Assembly (NCBI GenBank): GCA_025463565.1
Contig: JAODAT010000143.1
Coordinates: 1 to 55,221, forward strand
DNA: 55,221 bases
Direction of reading: 5' to 3'
Origin: Microbacteriaceae bacterium
GTDB lineage: Bacteria; Actinomycetota; Actinomycetes; Actinomycetales; Microbacteriaceae
The notes beneath the pieces are model-generated. The model made no database searches. It worked only from the letters and a program-made list of their open reading frames with translations, and had not been told where the DNA came from. Position 1 is the stretch's first letter. Every line of letters begins with the position of its first letter. The translations under genes and the position numbers were made by a program. Below are positions 42,383 through 50,766 of the stretch, piece by piece.

Positions 42383-43395
42383 GCGTTCACTCCGTGTCCG
42401 AAGGCGGGTCTGGCAACCGCTTCACGATACTCAACCTCAATTCGTGCGACGAGCTCCCGCACCGCCGGTAGATCGTCGATCAGGTCGATGCCTTGACCGG
42501 CGCTCCAGATGTCCTTCCACGGTCGGACGCCATCAGGCAGGTGCCGGTAATCACCCCGGCCGGCCGATACGGGAAGGGCGTCCGGGTCTAGCCCGACGTT
42601 CCGAAGAGACCCGCTCAGCCAGTTCGCGGGGATCGCTGAGATATTGCTCGTGTATCGCAAGTCCGTCGACGTGGATTCGACAAGAAGATCCCGATAGTCG
42701 TCTGACACGCTCGACTCGCGTGTCGCGATAAAGCGGGTGCCCATATATGCGAGATCGGCGCCGAGAATCTCAGCGGCCCTAACCGCGGCCCCGGAAGTCA
42801 GCGCACCCGCCATGAGAATCGTGCCGTCGAACATCTTTCGAACCTGCGGAACGAATACCAATGGGCTCAGGAGTCCGGAGTGCCCCCCGCCGCCAGCCAC
42901 GATGCAGGTGATCCCGTCGACTTTGGCTGCCATGGCCTTCTCGGCGAACCGAATGCTCGTCGCGTCGTGGTAAACGATCCCACCCCAGCCGTGCACGACG
43001 CTGACAAGTTCGCTCGGATCGCCCATCGCACTCACGATCACGCTCACGCCATAACGGCCGCACGATTCAAGGTCGCGCCTCAGCTCCCGCTCGTCACCGC
43101 GACGAGCGAAATTAACCGCGACAGGGCCGACTCGTGCATCAGGATGCTCTTCCCGATGAGCGTCCAGCGACCGGCGAATCAGGCGCAGCCATTCGTCGAA
43201 CTCTTGCTCCGACTGTGCGTTGTGTCGTGGGAGTACGGCCATGATCCCGGCGAGGCAACATTGGATCACCAGCTCTGGGCCGGTCACTGCGGTCATCGGT
43301 GCGCACACGACCGGCAGGACCATGGATGTCGCAAGCCGAGGATCGAGTGCCAAGTTGCGCTCCTTTGCGAGTCCAATGGCTGTTGCATGGTCCAT
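42373..43395 (-). CDS. Nitronate monooxygenase (NMO)-family flavoprotein 2, IpdC-like
   Basis: 340 aa from the ATG at 43395; a TTG at 43410 is an alternative. VLPVVCAPMTAVTGPELVIQCCLAGIMAVLP near 31-61, CIVAGGGGHSGLLSPL near 172 and GADLAYMGTRFIATRESSV near 220 are the family's FMN and active-site segments. The IWSAGQGI segment near the C-terminus matches VWSAGQGV in protein 1, so the two are paralogues of the same subgroup. It starts just downstream of a region with copy g of the 9-bp motif. Confidence 0.88.
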   Translation of the reverse strand: MDHATAIGLAKERNLALDPRLATSMVLPVVCAPMTAVTGPELVIQCCLAGIMAVLPRHNAQSEQEFDEWLRLIRRSLDAHREEHPDARVGPVAVNFARRGDERELRRDLESCGRYGVSVIVSAMGDPSELVSVVHGWGGIVYHDATSIRFAEKAMAAKVDGITCIVAGGGGHSGLLSPLVFVPQVRKMFDGTILMAGALTSGAAVRAAEILGADLAYMGTRFIATRESSVSDDYRDLLVESTSTDLRYTSNISAIPANWLSGSLRNVGLDPDALPVSAGRGDYRHLPDGVRPWKDIWSAGQGIDLIDDLPAVRELVARIEVEYREAVARPAFGHGVNAWV

Positions 43396-43399
43396 CAAC

Positions 43400-43438
43400 T
43401 CGACGACCAACGCACTTTCTCATATAGTACATAGTTAG
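43400..43438 (+). promoter_or_regulatory. Promoter of the LLM/CoA-ligase operon with motif copy g
   Basis: TCGACG (43400-43405), 17 bp, TATAGT (43423-43428), then CATAGTTAG (43430-43438), copy g of the motif, 1 bp after the -10 box. The neighbouring CATATAGTA (43421-43429) is a second 9-mer in phase. The same DNA faces the divergent NMO gene, so both operons may be controlled together. Confidence 0.6.
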
Positions 43439-43490
43439 ATAAGCGTTGTGTGTAGCAATGCAGTTCCGTGATCGACAAAGGAGTTGCGCG

Positions 43491-44363
43491 ATGAAGTGGA
43501 GCGTCGTTTTCACGAGCACCAAATTTCCTGAGCCGGATCGAGCGGCAATGGTCGCGACGATTGCGGAAGAGGCAGGATTCAGCACCCTCTGGTCTCCGGA
43601 GCACGTGGTCGTGCCCACCGAGTATGACTCCTCCTACGGATTCTCTGAAGATGGCAAGCTGCACAGCGGCGATAAGGATTATCCCGACCCGCTCATCTGG
43701 CTGGCCTACGTGGCGGCGGTCACTAAGAGGATCCGTCTGGGCACAGGAATTCTGATCCTGCCCCAGCACAATCCGGTCGTGTTGTCCAAGCGCACCGCGA
43801 CGCTCGACAAGATGTCTGACGGTCGTTTCGTCCTGGGCGTGGGTGTCGGCTGGTTCAAAGAGGAATTCGACGCGGTCGGCGTCGAATTCTCCAACCGGGG
43901 AAAAAGAACGGACGAATCCATCGAAGCGATGCGCGCGATCTGGGGGAACGACGTCGCCAGCTACAGCGGTGCGCACTACTCGTTTGCTCCGCTCAAGTCC
44001 TACCCGAAGCCGAAGCGCGGTTACGTTCCCGTCCATATCGGAGGGGACTCAGTGGTCGCAGCTCGTCGAGCTGGCAGGCTTGGGGATGGCTTCTTCCCCG
44101 CAATGTGGCCGACCGAACGCGTGAAGCGAGAACTACCCGAATTGCTCTCTGTCATGCGCGCATCAGCCGCGGAGGCTGGACGAGACGCTGACGCGATCGA
44201 GGTGACGTCCGGCGGTGCGAATACCGCCGAGGAAGCCAAATGGTACGCCGACCAGGGTGTACACCAGCTCACTGTGCCGGTACACGCACGGGATGAGAGT
44301 GGAATTCGTGAGGAACTTATGCGCTTCGGCGATGACGTAATCCGACCCTCGGAGGGGCTGTGA
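43491..44363 (+). CDS. LLM-class F420-type oxidoreductase 1
   Basis: 290 aa from the ATG at 43491 with AAAGGAG upstream. Luciferase-like TIM barrel: AEEAGFSTLWSPEHVVVP near 27-44, KRIRLGTGILILPQHNPVVLSKRTATLD near 79-106, and RFVLGVGVGWFKEEFDAVGV near 112. This is the actinobacterial F420-dependent subgroup, which catalyses hydride transfer to or from ketones, alcohols or CoA intermediates. It leads an operon with the acyl-CoA ligase, LLM protein 2 and the VOC-hydrolase fusion. The cofactor is inferred from the subfamily. Confidence 0.88.
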   Translation: MKWSVVFTSTKFPEPDRAAMVATIAEEAGFSTLWSPEHVVVPTEYDSSYGFSEDGKLHSGDKDYPDPLIWLAYVAAVTKRIRLGTGILILPQHNPVVLSKRTATLDKMSDGRFVLGVGVGWFKEEFDAVGVEFSNRGKRTDESIEAMRAIWGNDVASYSGAHYSFAPLKSYPKPKRGYVPVHIGGDSVVAARRAGRLGDGFFPAMWPTERVKRELPELLSVMRASAAEAGRDADAIEVTSGGANTAEEAKWYADQGVHQLTVPVHARDESGIREELMRFGDDVIRPSEGL

Positions 44364-45919
44364 ACGATCCCATCGGCAACGAGGAACTTCCCAAGCTCAT
44401 AGCGCTCGCTACAGAGATGGAGCTGCGCGCACCGGGTACCGCGATGAACTTCGTCGGAGACGACGGGCGTACCGACGAGACGACGCTTGGCGATTTCATG
44501 TCATCGGCCCGCACACTCTCGTACCGGCTTCTGGGTACGACCTTGAAGCGCGGTGATCTTGTGGCGATCCGCGGAGGGGGTGGATCGCGCGCGGTCAGCG
44601 AGGGAATCATTGCCTGCGCGCTCGCGGGATTCGTCGCCGTTCCTCTCGTCTCATTGCTCGGAGACTCCGACGTGGACGTGATCATGTCGCTGGGAGGAGT
44701 GCGCGCCCTCCTGGCCGAGTCGACCATACGAGGACGCGACATTTCGATGCACCTCGCCCTTGCGCGTGATCGAGGGACGGGGGTGATCACCGGTGGCATC
44801 GGCGACCTCTTCGATGATCCTGCCTTCGCGCTTCCCGCGTCAGGTGAACCGGCCAGAGAGGTCGACTGGTCAGGGGTCACAGAAGGCGAAGTAGGATTCG
44901 TGCTCTTTTCGTCCGGAACGACCGGAAAGCCCAAAGGGGTGATGCACAGCTACGCCACGATTCTGGCGGAGGTCTATGACTTCGCTGACCAATTAGATGT
45001 TCTCTATGACGGGCACCTGCTCCAGCCGTTCCCGCTCGGACATATCGGCGGCATCGTAGGGCTGTTTATTAGCGTGAGCCTGGGAAGGGACATGACCCAG
45101 CTGAATAGCTGGAACGCGCCGGTCGCCATGGATGCGATTGACCGCTATGGCGCGACTGGAACGGGCACGTCTCCCTATTTCATCCAGACGCTGCTCGACG
45201 AGCGCGAGCGGCGCGGTGCCGGACTTGACACGCTTCGCACGATTGAGTCGGGCGGCGGAAGAGTCGGTCGCGAACTCGTCTATCGGGCCGCCACTCTTGG
45301 GCTGAGGCTCTCTCGTGGCTATGGGTCGACCGAATACCCGACAGCGACAACGCATCATGCGGGTGACCCGCTTGAAATCCGTGCTGAGTCCGACGGGCAT
45401 CCCCTCAACGGAACCCTGATCCGAATTGTCGGACCGGATGGCCAGGATGTCGGGGTCGATGAGGATGGCGAGGTGCTGCTCAACGGCCCGGAGCGCTTCA
45501 TCGGCTACCTGTCGGGTGACAGCAGCTCGTTCGTCGATGGTGAGTGGTTCAAGACGGGGGATGTCGGTCGCTTGACCGGGACTGGCGAGCTGGTCATTAC
45601 CGGGAGGATCAAGGAGATCATCATCAGGGGCGGCGAGAACATTTCAACCAACGAGGTCGAACAGATTTTGATAGAGCATCCGTCGATCTCCGAGGCCGCT
45701 GTAGTCGGTGTGGGGGACGTGAAATTCGGGGAGCGGGCACACGCCTTCATCGTGCGCCGGCCCTCGGCAGGTCCGATCGACCTGGAAGACATCCGCCGGT
45801 ATTTCGACGAACGCAAGGTGGCGAGGTACAAGATCCCCGAGTTTCTCACCGAGGTCGATTCGCTCCCTCGCAACGGTATGGGAAAAGTACAAAAGCACCT
45901 TTTGGTGCTGGATGACTAG
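44360..45919 (+). CDS. AMP-forming acyl-CoA ligase
   Basis: 519 aa, GTG start in a GTGA overlap. ATP loop FSSGTTGKPKGVMH near 180-193, SRGYGSTEYPTATTH near 316, FKTGDVGRLTGTGELVITGRIKEII near 397 and the C-terminal RNGMGKVQK with the adenylating Lys near 511. The protein resembles cyclohexanecarboxylate- or long-chain-type CoA ligases of the ANL superfamily. It is the only CoA ligase in the second cluster, so it probably activates the pathway acid. Its stop overlaps the next gene by 8 bp. Confidence 0.92.
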   Translation: MNDPIGNEELPKLIALATEMELRAPGTAMNFVGDDGRTDETTLGDFMSSARTLSYRLLGTTLKRGDLVAIRGGGGSRAVSEGIIACALAGFVAVPLVSLLGDSDVDVIMSLGGVRALLAESTIRGRDISMHLALARDRGTGVITGGIGDLFDDPAFALPASGEPAREVDWSGVTEGEVGFVLFSSGTTGKPKGVMHSYATILAEVYDFADQLDVLYDGHLLQPFPLGHIGGIVGLFISVSLGRDMTQLNSWNAPVAMDAIDRYGATGTGTSPYFIQTLLDERERRGAGLDTLRTIESGGGRVGRELVYRAATLGLRLSRGYGSTEYPTATTHHAGDPLEIRAESDGHPLNGTLIRIVGPDGQDVGVDEDGEVLLNGPERFIGYLSGDSSSFVDGEWFKTGDVGRLTGTGELVITGRIKEIIIRGGENISTNEVEQILIEHPSISEAAVVGVGDVKFGERAHAFIVRRPSAGPIDLEDIRRYFDERKVARYKIPEFLTEVDSLPRNGMGKVQKHLLVLDD

Positions 45920-46742
45920 GCCGGTCGGGATCGCCTTTCCCAACCAGCTCGAGGGGGCATCTCACGTGCTGCAAGTGTTCCCGGCCGAAGCTGAATCGTG
46001 GGGCTACGACTCGATCTGGATTACGGATCACGTCGTGGGAACACGGTCGATGGAGGGTGTTTATGACCCCCACTGGCTGGAGGCGATGACAACCCTGACG
46101 TGGCTCGCCGCGAAGACGAAGCGCATCAGAATCGGAACGGGCATAATCGTCCTGCCTCACCGCGACCCCGTGCTGCTCGCCAAGATGGTTGCCACTGTTG
46201 ACGTGCTCTCGCAGGGTCGGGTGGATCTCGGAGTCGGCACCGGCTGGAGCCGAGTCGAGTTCCGTGCCCTCGGCGTCGAGCGGTTGTTCGACGCCAGGGG
46301 GCGCGCAAGCGACGAGTGCCTCGAGATCATGCGGCTGTGTTGGGGCGGTGGGCCGATCGAGTTCGCAGGGGAGTTCTACTCCTTCAAACACGTATCCTTC
46401 GAGCCGGCGCCGGCCCAACAGCCAGCCCTACCGATCTGGGTCGGCGGCCAGTCCCCGGCCGCGTTGCGTCGCGCCGCACGCTTTGCAGATTTCTGGCATC
46501 CACACGACATATCACCCGATGAACTGGTGCGGCTCGGCGCCACGCTCGACGAGCAGGCCGGTCGCGCGGTGCGGCGCTCGGTACGATTAGACGTTGCTGC
46601 ACTTGATGTGGCGTCCCTTCCCGACCTGACCGACGCTTACGTCGAGGCAGGCTGTGAACGCATTGTGTTGGAATTTCGTTCACTACCGCTCGATGAGACC
46701 ATGTCTCGAGCGGAGGCGGCGGCTGGGTTGATCTTCGGATGA
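45912..46742 (+). CDS. LLM-class F420-type oxidoreductase 2
   Basis: 276 aa. SWGYDSIWITDHVVG near 29-43, KRIRIGTGIIVLPHRDPVLLAKMVATVDVLS near 69-99 and GRVDLGVGTGWSRVEFRALGV near 100. A second luciferase-like barrel separated from the first only by the CoA ligase gene. The pair differs enough in sequence to suggest separate steps. ATGA overlap with the fusion gene downstream. Confidence 0.88.
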   Translation: MTRPVGIAFPNQLEGASHVLQVFPAEAESWGYDSIWITDHVVGTRSMEGVYDPHWLEAMTTLTWLAAKTKRIRIGTGIIVLPHRDPVLLAKMVATVDVLSQGRVDLGVGTGWSRVEFRALGVERLFDARGRASDECLEIMRLCWGGGPIEFAGEFYSFKHVSFEPAPAQQPALPIWVGGQSPAALRRAARFADFWHPHDISPDELVRLGATLDEQAGRAVRRSVRLDVAALDVASLPDLTDAYVEAGCERIVLEFRSLPLDETMSRAEAAAGLIFG

Positions 46743-47986
46743 CCGGGCAGCCGCGATTCGCGCTCAGTAGGGTGCGGTCGCGCGCGGTCGAATCGCTCGC
46801 CCTGTTCTACCGGGAGGCTTTCGACTTCCGGCCGGTGATGACCGATCATGACGCGGTGGAGTACCTCACTATGACCAGAGCGAGAGGTCTGCTGCGAATC
46901 CCATACCTGCCCCACGAATTCGTGGTCATGCGGCTCGACGATCAGTTCATTGAGATCGAACGTCACGACGATGGTCCCGACATGTCGGGCGAGCCGCTCG
47001 AGGTGGTGGTGTCCGACCTCGCCGCGACAGCACGGCGTTTGGCACTCGCATCCGGGATCGTTCAGGAGGAGGCCGGTCGCTTGGGCATACGTGACCCCGA
47101 GGGCGGCCGAATCACAGTCTCATCCACTTCACGGACTTCACTCGGACTCTCCGAACCCCCGGCCGAGATCCGAGGTCATGCTGATAGCACGATCGATGTG
47201 GATGGTTGCGCTATCGCTGTCCGTCACTGGCCGGGATTACTTCGCGACGCCGAATCGCTCTTTCTGATCCATGGATCTCGAGCCCATCGCACCTGGTGGA
47301 ATCGCACAATGAACTTCCTCGATCCCACCATTCCAGCGACCGCTATCGACCAGAGCGGCCATGGCGACAGCGGTCATCGCGAGAGATACACGCCGCAGCT
47401 CTGGGCAGAGGAGGTGCGCGCAGCGATCCTGGCGAAGTCCACTATTCCGGTCACCCTGGTCGGTCACAGCATCGGCGGGAGGCTGGCCCTCATCGTAGCC
47501 AGCCTCTTCCCGGAGCTGGTGCGACAGGTCGTGATCGTCGATTCGCCAGTTCATCCCGTGGAGATCGATCCGTCGCGTGTCGCGTCTCCGCCGCGAGAAT
47601 TCGCGGACGAGGCTTCGGCGATCTCGCGATTCAAGCTTCTGCCTGCGCAGCCGTGGCCGGTCGGATCTCCGCTCACCGCCATCGCGCGGGCAGGGTTGCG
47701 AAAGACAGGCGATGCGTGGCGATGGAAGTTCGATCCCGCATGCCTGGGTGTGCTGTCGGATGATTCGCTCATCGCAGCATTGCCCGGAATCACTCGACCG
47801 GTGCACGTCGTTCGGGCAGAACTCAGCAGACTTGCCACGCCGTCAGATGCCCGTTTCCTTCGGAACTCGACGGGGCAGCCCACGACCGACTTCATGATCG
47901 AGGGAGCGTTCCATCACGTCCCTCTGGACTCCGCCCCGCAACTGGCGGAAGTACTCGCAGGACTGGTCGATCAACGGCAAAACTGA
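46739..47986 (+). CDS. VOC domain fused to an alpha/beta hydrolase
   Basis: 415 aa. Residues 1-140 form one VOC (glyoxalase-type) module with FALSRVRSRAVESLALFYREAFDF and the closing GIRDPEGGRITVSS. Residues 155-410 form an alpha/beta hydrolase with HGSRAHRTWW as oxyanion region, the nucleophile elbow GHSIGG near Ser245 and a late EGAFHHVPLD His. The typical VOC first-strand His is absent (ALSRV), so the module may bind substrate rather than a metal. I know of no standard enzyme with this order; it could couple isomerisation or ligand binding with thioester or C-C hydrolysis. Both parts are in one uninterrupted frame. Confidence 0.85.
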   Translation: MTGQPRFALSRVRSRAVESLALFYREAFDFRPVMTDHDAVEYLTMTRARGLLRIPYLPHEFVVMRLDDQFIEIERHDDGPDMSGEPLEVVVSDLAATARRLALASGIVQEEAGRLGIRDPEGGRITVSSTSRTSLGLSEPPAEIRGHADSTIDVDGCAIAVRHWPGLLRDAESLFLIHGSRAHRTWWNRTMNFLDPTIPATAIDQSGHGDSGHRERYTPQLWAEEVRAAILAKSTIPVTLVGHSIGGRLALIVASLFPELVRQVVIVDSPVHPVEIDPSRVASPPREFADEASAISRFKLLPAQPWPVGSPLTAIARAGLRKTGDAWRWKFDPACLGVLSDDSLIAALPGITRPVHVVRAELSRLATPSDARFLRNSTGQPTTDFMIEGAFHHVPLDSAPQLAEVLAGLVDQRQN

Positions 47987-47991
47987 CGGCG

Positions 47992-48804
47992 TCACAACTC
48001 GGCCAGCACCGCATCCATCGCCGCAGTGTCTTCAGCCACTCTCGCCTTGCAGTCGGTTTCGTCGCGATCGGAACGGATCACCTCGGGTCCGAACATTTCA
48101 AGTTCACCTCGCTCACGGAGCACGGAAAGAACAGCGATCAGGTCGATGTCGCCCTGTCCCGGGGGCAGGCGGTTGTATGCGTCGCGCCCGATCGATCCGA
48201 CCACAGCAGTACGCGTGTCGCTGATCTGCACGTAGCGAATGATGCCAGCGGGAGCGTTGACGAGTTTTGAGAGGGGTTCTCCGGCTCGATAGAAATGACG
48301 GGTATCGAAAAGAACCGTTGCATTGCGCCGATCACTCTCGCTGACTATCCGCACGGCGGAGGCGAATGTTGGGGCGCCGGAACCCGGAGCAAACTCCAGG
48401 GCGGCTGTCCAGCCGTGACGTGATGCCAAGTCGCATAGCGTACCGAATCGTTCAACAACGTCGGCATGCTCGAGCCCATGGTCCCGACCCGCGATCACGC
48501 ACAGGGCGGAGACGCGCAGAATGTCGCCGATCCGCTCGATCTCATTCAGGCTGGCGCGTGCCAAGGCCCATTGCGGATCGACAGGCAGCCAAGTTACCAC
48601 CGGGTCGAGCACGGCAATTGCCACACCCTGGTCTTCGGCCCGCCGTCTCAGGTCGGCGAGGGCGCCAGTGCCCATGGAGGCCAGTTCCACCATTTCTATT
48701 GAGGGGATCGATATCAGCGAGTAGCCGCTCGCTGCGGCTGCGGCGATACGTTCGTCGATGGGGTAGCGCGTGTATCCCGCCGTCCACAGGATGCGGTCCA
48801 TCAT
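47992..48804 (-). CDS. Sugar-phosphate isomerase/epimerase-like TIM-barrel protein
   Basis: 270 aa from the ATG at 48804 (second codon also ATG), overlapping the aldo/keto reductase stop by 4 bp. Xylose-isomerase-like barrel with metal-ligand candidates Glu in ALEFAPG near 134, Asp and His in FDTRHFY near 163, Gln in VQISDT near 187 and Glu in FGPEVIR near 240. Members isomerise or epimerise hydroxyketones, or dehydrate and decarboxylate small acids. In this cluster it might move a carbonyl in a hydroxyketone intermediate; function is open. Confidence 0.82.
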   Translation of the reverse strand: MMDRILWTAGYTRYPIDERIAAAAASGYSLISIPSIEMVELASMGTGALADLRRRAEDQGVAIAVLDPVVTWLPVDPQWALARASLNEIERIGDILRVSALCVIAGRDHGLEHADVVERFGTLCDLASRHGWTAALEFAPGSGAPTFASAVRIVSESDRRNATVLFDTRHFYRAGEPLSKLVNAPAGIIRYVQISDTRTAVVGSIGRDAYNRLPPGQGDIDLIAVLSVLRERGELEMFGPEVIRSDRDETDCKARVAEDTAAMDAVLAEL

Positions 48805-49730
48805 TCGACAGATCCCACAGCCGCCGTCGCTGCCTCGATGACCGCCAGGTCGATTGCCCCGACCCGGGCGCCTGCTCGTGCGTTCGCCTGAACCTGTGCT
48901 ACCGATGTCGCGCCAGCGATGACGGTGGCAACGGGCACCTGAGCCAGAAGCCACGCGATGGCGAGATCGATTACCGTGCAGTCGGCTTCGTGGGCGACGG
49001 TCGCGAGTTTCTCCAGCTTCGTGAAGTTCCTGTCCGTGAGCATCCGTGCCGCGGCCTCCGGATATCGGGACATCCGGGTGTCGGCGTTGAGCGGACCATC
49101 GCGATGGTATTTACCGGTCAACAGACCGGAGGCCAGGGGCCAGTAGGGGATAACGGCGATACCGTGCGAATCTGCAAACGCCACCTCGGCATCCAAGGCC
49201 CTGGTGCGTAGGAGATTCAGATGAACCTGGGTGCTCGAGAAGTGTCCACCGGGGGAGACCTCCGCCGAGGCTAGTTGGTCGACCGAGAAATTGCAGCAGC
49301 CGTATTCGAGGATCTTTCCCTCAGTGACAAGATCAGCCAAGGTCTCCAGTGTCGCCTCGATGGGCGTCGCTGGATCGGAGTAATGCACCTGGTATAAGTC
49401 GACGTAGTCCGTCTTCAGGCGACGAAGGCTGTCATTTATCGATTGTCGAATCCACTCGGGACTCGCACCCCCGCTGCCGATGACGCCGGGCATGACGCAA
49501 CCGACCTTCGTCGCTATTCGGGCCGCGCTCCTCCGACCCGCGAGCGCCATGCCGAGGATGGTCTCTGAAACGCCGTATCCGTACTCATCGGCGGTGTCGA
49601 AGAACGTCACTCCGGCGTCGAGCGCTGCATGGACAACACGGGTCGAATCGCCGCCGCCGGGGAGACCGAACTGGTTGCATCCCAACCCGACCACTGAGGC
49701 GGTCACGTTGCCGATTGTGCGTTCCTCCAT
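48801..49730 (-). CDS. Aldo/keto reductase
   Basis: 309 aa. The catalytic tetrad is visible: Asp in FFDTADEYG near 45-53 with Tyr about five residues later, Lys in RIATKVG near 75 and His in YQVHYSDP near 117. The NADP-binding end VATVIAGATSVAQVQANA near 265-282 is typical. It reduces aldehydes or ketones with NADPH. Start at 49730; the divergent VOC gene lies across a 74-bp gap that holds motif copy h. Confidence 0.9.
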   Translation of the reverse strand: MEERTIGNVTASVVGLGCNQFGLPGGGDSTRVVHAALDAGVTFFDTADEYGYGVSETILGMALAGRRSAARIATKVGCVMPGVIGSGGASPEWIRQSINDSLRRLKTDYVDLYQVHYSDPATPIEATLETLADLVTEGKILEYGCCNFSVDQLASAEVSPGGHFSSTQVHLNLLRTRALDAEVAFADSHGIAVIPYWPLASGLLTGKYHRDGPLNADTRMSRYPEAAARMLTDRNFTKLEKLATVAHEADCTVIDLAIAWLLAQVPVATVIAGATSVAQVQANARAGARVGAIDLAVIEAATAAVGSVE

Positions 49731-49752
49731 GCGGAACTCCTTCGTAGCCAGT

Positions 49753-49770
49753 GCTAGTATACCTAGTCAG
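49753..49770. promoter_or_regulatory. 9-bp motif copy h, tandem (AKR / VOC divergent region)
   Basis: GCTAGTATA followed directly by CCTAGTCAG gives two 9-mers with CTAGT in register. TAGTAT (49755-49760) could serve as a -10 box for the VOC gene, which would place the second 9-mer just after it as in the other copies. I find no good -35 box here. Confidence 0.5.
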
Positions 49771-49804
49771 ATATCCAAGACGAGATATGAGCGGTGGACC
49801 TCAG

Positions 49805-50311
49805 ATGAGCACGCAGTTTTCCCACTTGGCGATCTCCGTCAGCGACCTCGAGCGGTCCGCAGATTTCTACGCCGAGGTCTTTGGCTGTCGTGCCGGTTCG
49901 ATCTATCGCGGCTCAGGACCCGAGGTCTCAAGACTGATGGAGGTGAAGGACGCCGACTTCCGGGGAATCTTCCTTTCGACCGGGACGACGTTCCTGGAAC
50001 TTCTCGAGTACGGAACCAACACGGCGGACGATGCTATTCGAGAGCCGGATTCGCTCGGCTACGCGCACATCTCCTTCTTGGTCGACGATCTCGACGAGAT
50101 CTTGCTGGAGGTGGTCGCGCACGGCGGCACGGTGCGGGAGTCCATCGAGATTCCTTTCGGGCATCAGGCCGACACTCGAATGGCATTCGTCGGCGACCCC
50201 GACGGCAATAGGGTCGAGCTCGTGTGTCATCCGAATTCGGCATCGACGGCGGCGCACTCGAGATTTCTTGGGCTCGATGGGTTGGGCTGGCCCTCGAAGG
50301 TTGCCCGTTGA
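49805..50311 (+). CDS. VOC/glyoxalase-family protein
   Basis: About 168 aa from the ATG at 49805; an ATG at 49787 is possible. Two beta-alpha-beta-beta-beta units of one VOC domain: FSHLAISVSDLERSADFYAEVFG at 5-27 with a first His ligand, a second His in LGYAHISFLVDDLDE near 80 and the terminal Glu in DGNRVELVCHP near 143. This matches methylmalonyl-CoA-epimerase and glyoxalase-like proteins. An epimerase acting next to the racemase-like protein is possible. TGATG overlap with the NTF2 gene. Confidence 0.85.
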   Translation: MSTQFSHLAISVSDLERSADFYAEVFGCRAGSIYRGSGPEVSRLMEVKDADFRGIFLSTGTTFLELLEYGTNTADDAIREPDSLGYAHISFLVDDLDEILLEVVAHGGTVRESIEIPFGHQADTRMAFVGDPDGNRVELVCHPNSASTAAHSRFLGLDGLGWPSKVAR

Positions 50312-50766
50312 TGAGCGAACTGTCATCCCTGCGGGCCGACGTGATCGCTGTGATCTCGCGCTATGCCCACCTTGGCGACCTCGGGGATTCCGACGGGCTC
50401 GCTGCACTCTTCCACACGGACGGTGTCCTGGACGCGGCGCACGGTGTGCACGCTGAGGGCCGTTCCGAGATCAGCGACTACCTCGCCCTTCTCGCTGAGC
50501 GAGGAGAGCGGGGAGGACCGTCATTCGTGCGTCATCACGTGAGCTCAGTGGACATCGTGGATCTCGAAGCCGGCCGAGCATTGGTCCGCAGCTATTTCCT
50601 CGTTCTCACTGACTCGGGCATCGATCACCACGGTCGTTACCGGGACATTTTGACGATGACTCCGGACGGAACCTTGCTCTTCGCCCATCGTTCGGTCCGG
50701 CTCGACGGGCCGCCAAAGAGCGCGATCTTCGAAACCCGCTATCCCGCGGGTTCGGAAAATCGATAG
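50311..50766 (+). CDS. SnoaL/NTF2-fold protein (second cluster, copy 1)
   Basis: 151 aa from the ATG at 50311, coupled to the VOC gene by TGATG; upstream in-frame codons lie inside that gene. SRYAHLGDLGDSDGLAALFHTDGVLDAAHG and FVRHHVSSVDIVDLEAGRALVRSYFLVL are the helix-strand pattern of SnoaL_4-like proteins. Possible role as an isomerase or small subunit; unknown. Its last 28 bp overlap the convergent SDR gene. Confidence 0.82.
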   Translation: MSELSSLRADVIAVISRYAHLGDLGDSDGLAALFHTDGVLDAAHGVHAEGRSEISDYLALLAERGERGGPSFVRHHVSSVDIVDLEAGRALVRSYFLVLTDSGIDHHGRYRDILTMTPDGTLLFAHRSVRLDGPPKSAIFETRYPAGSENR

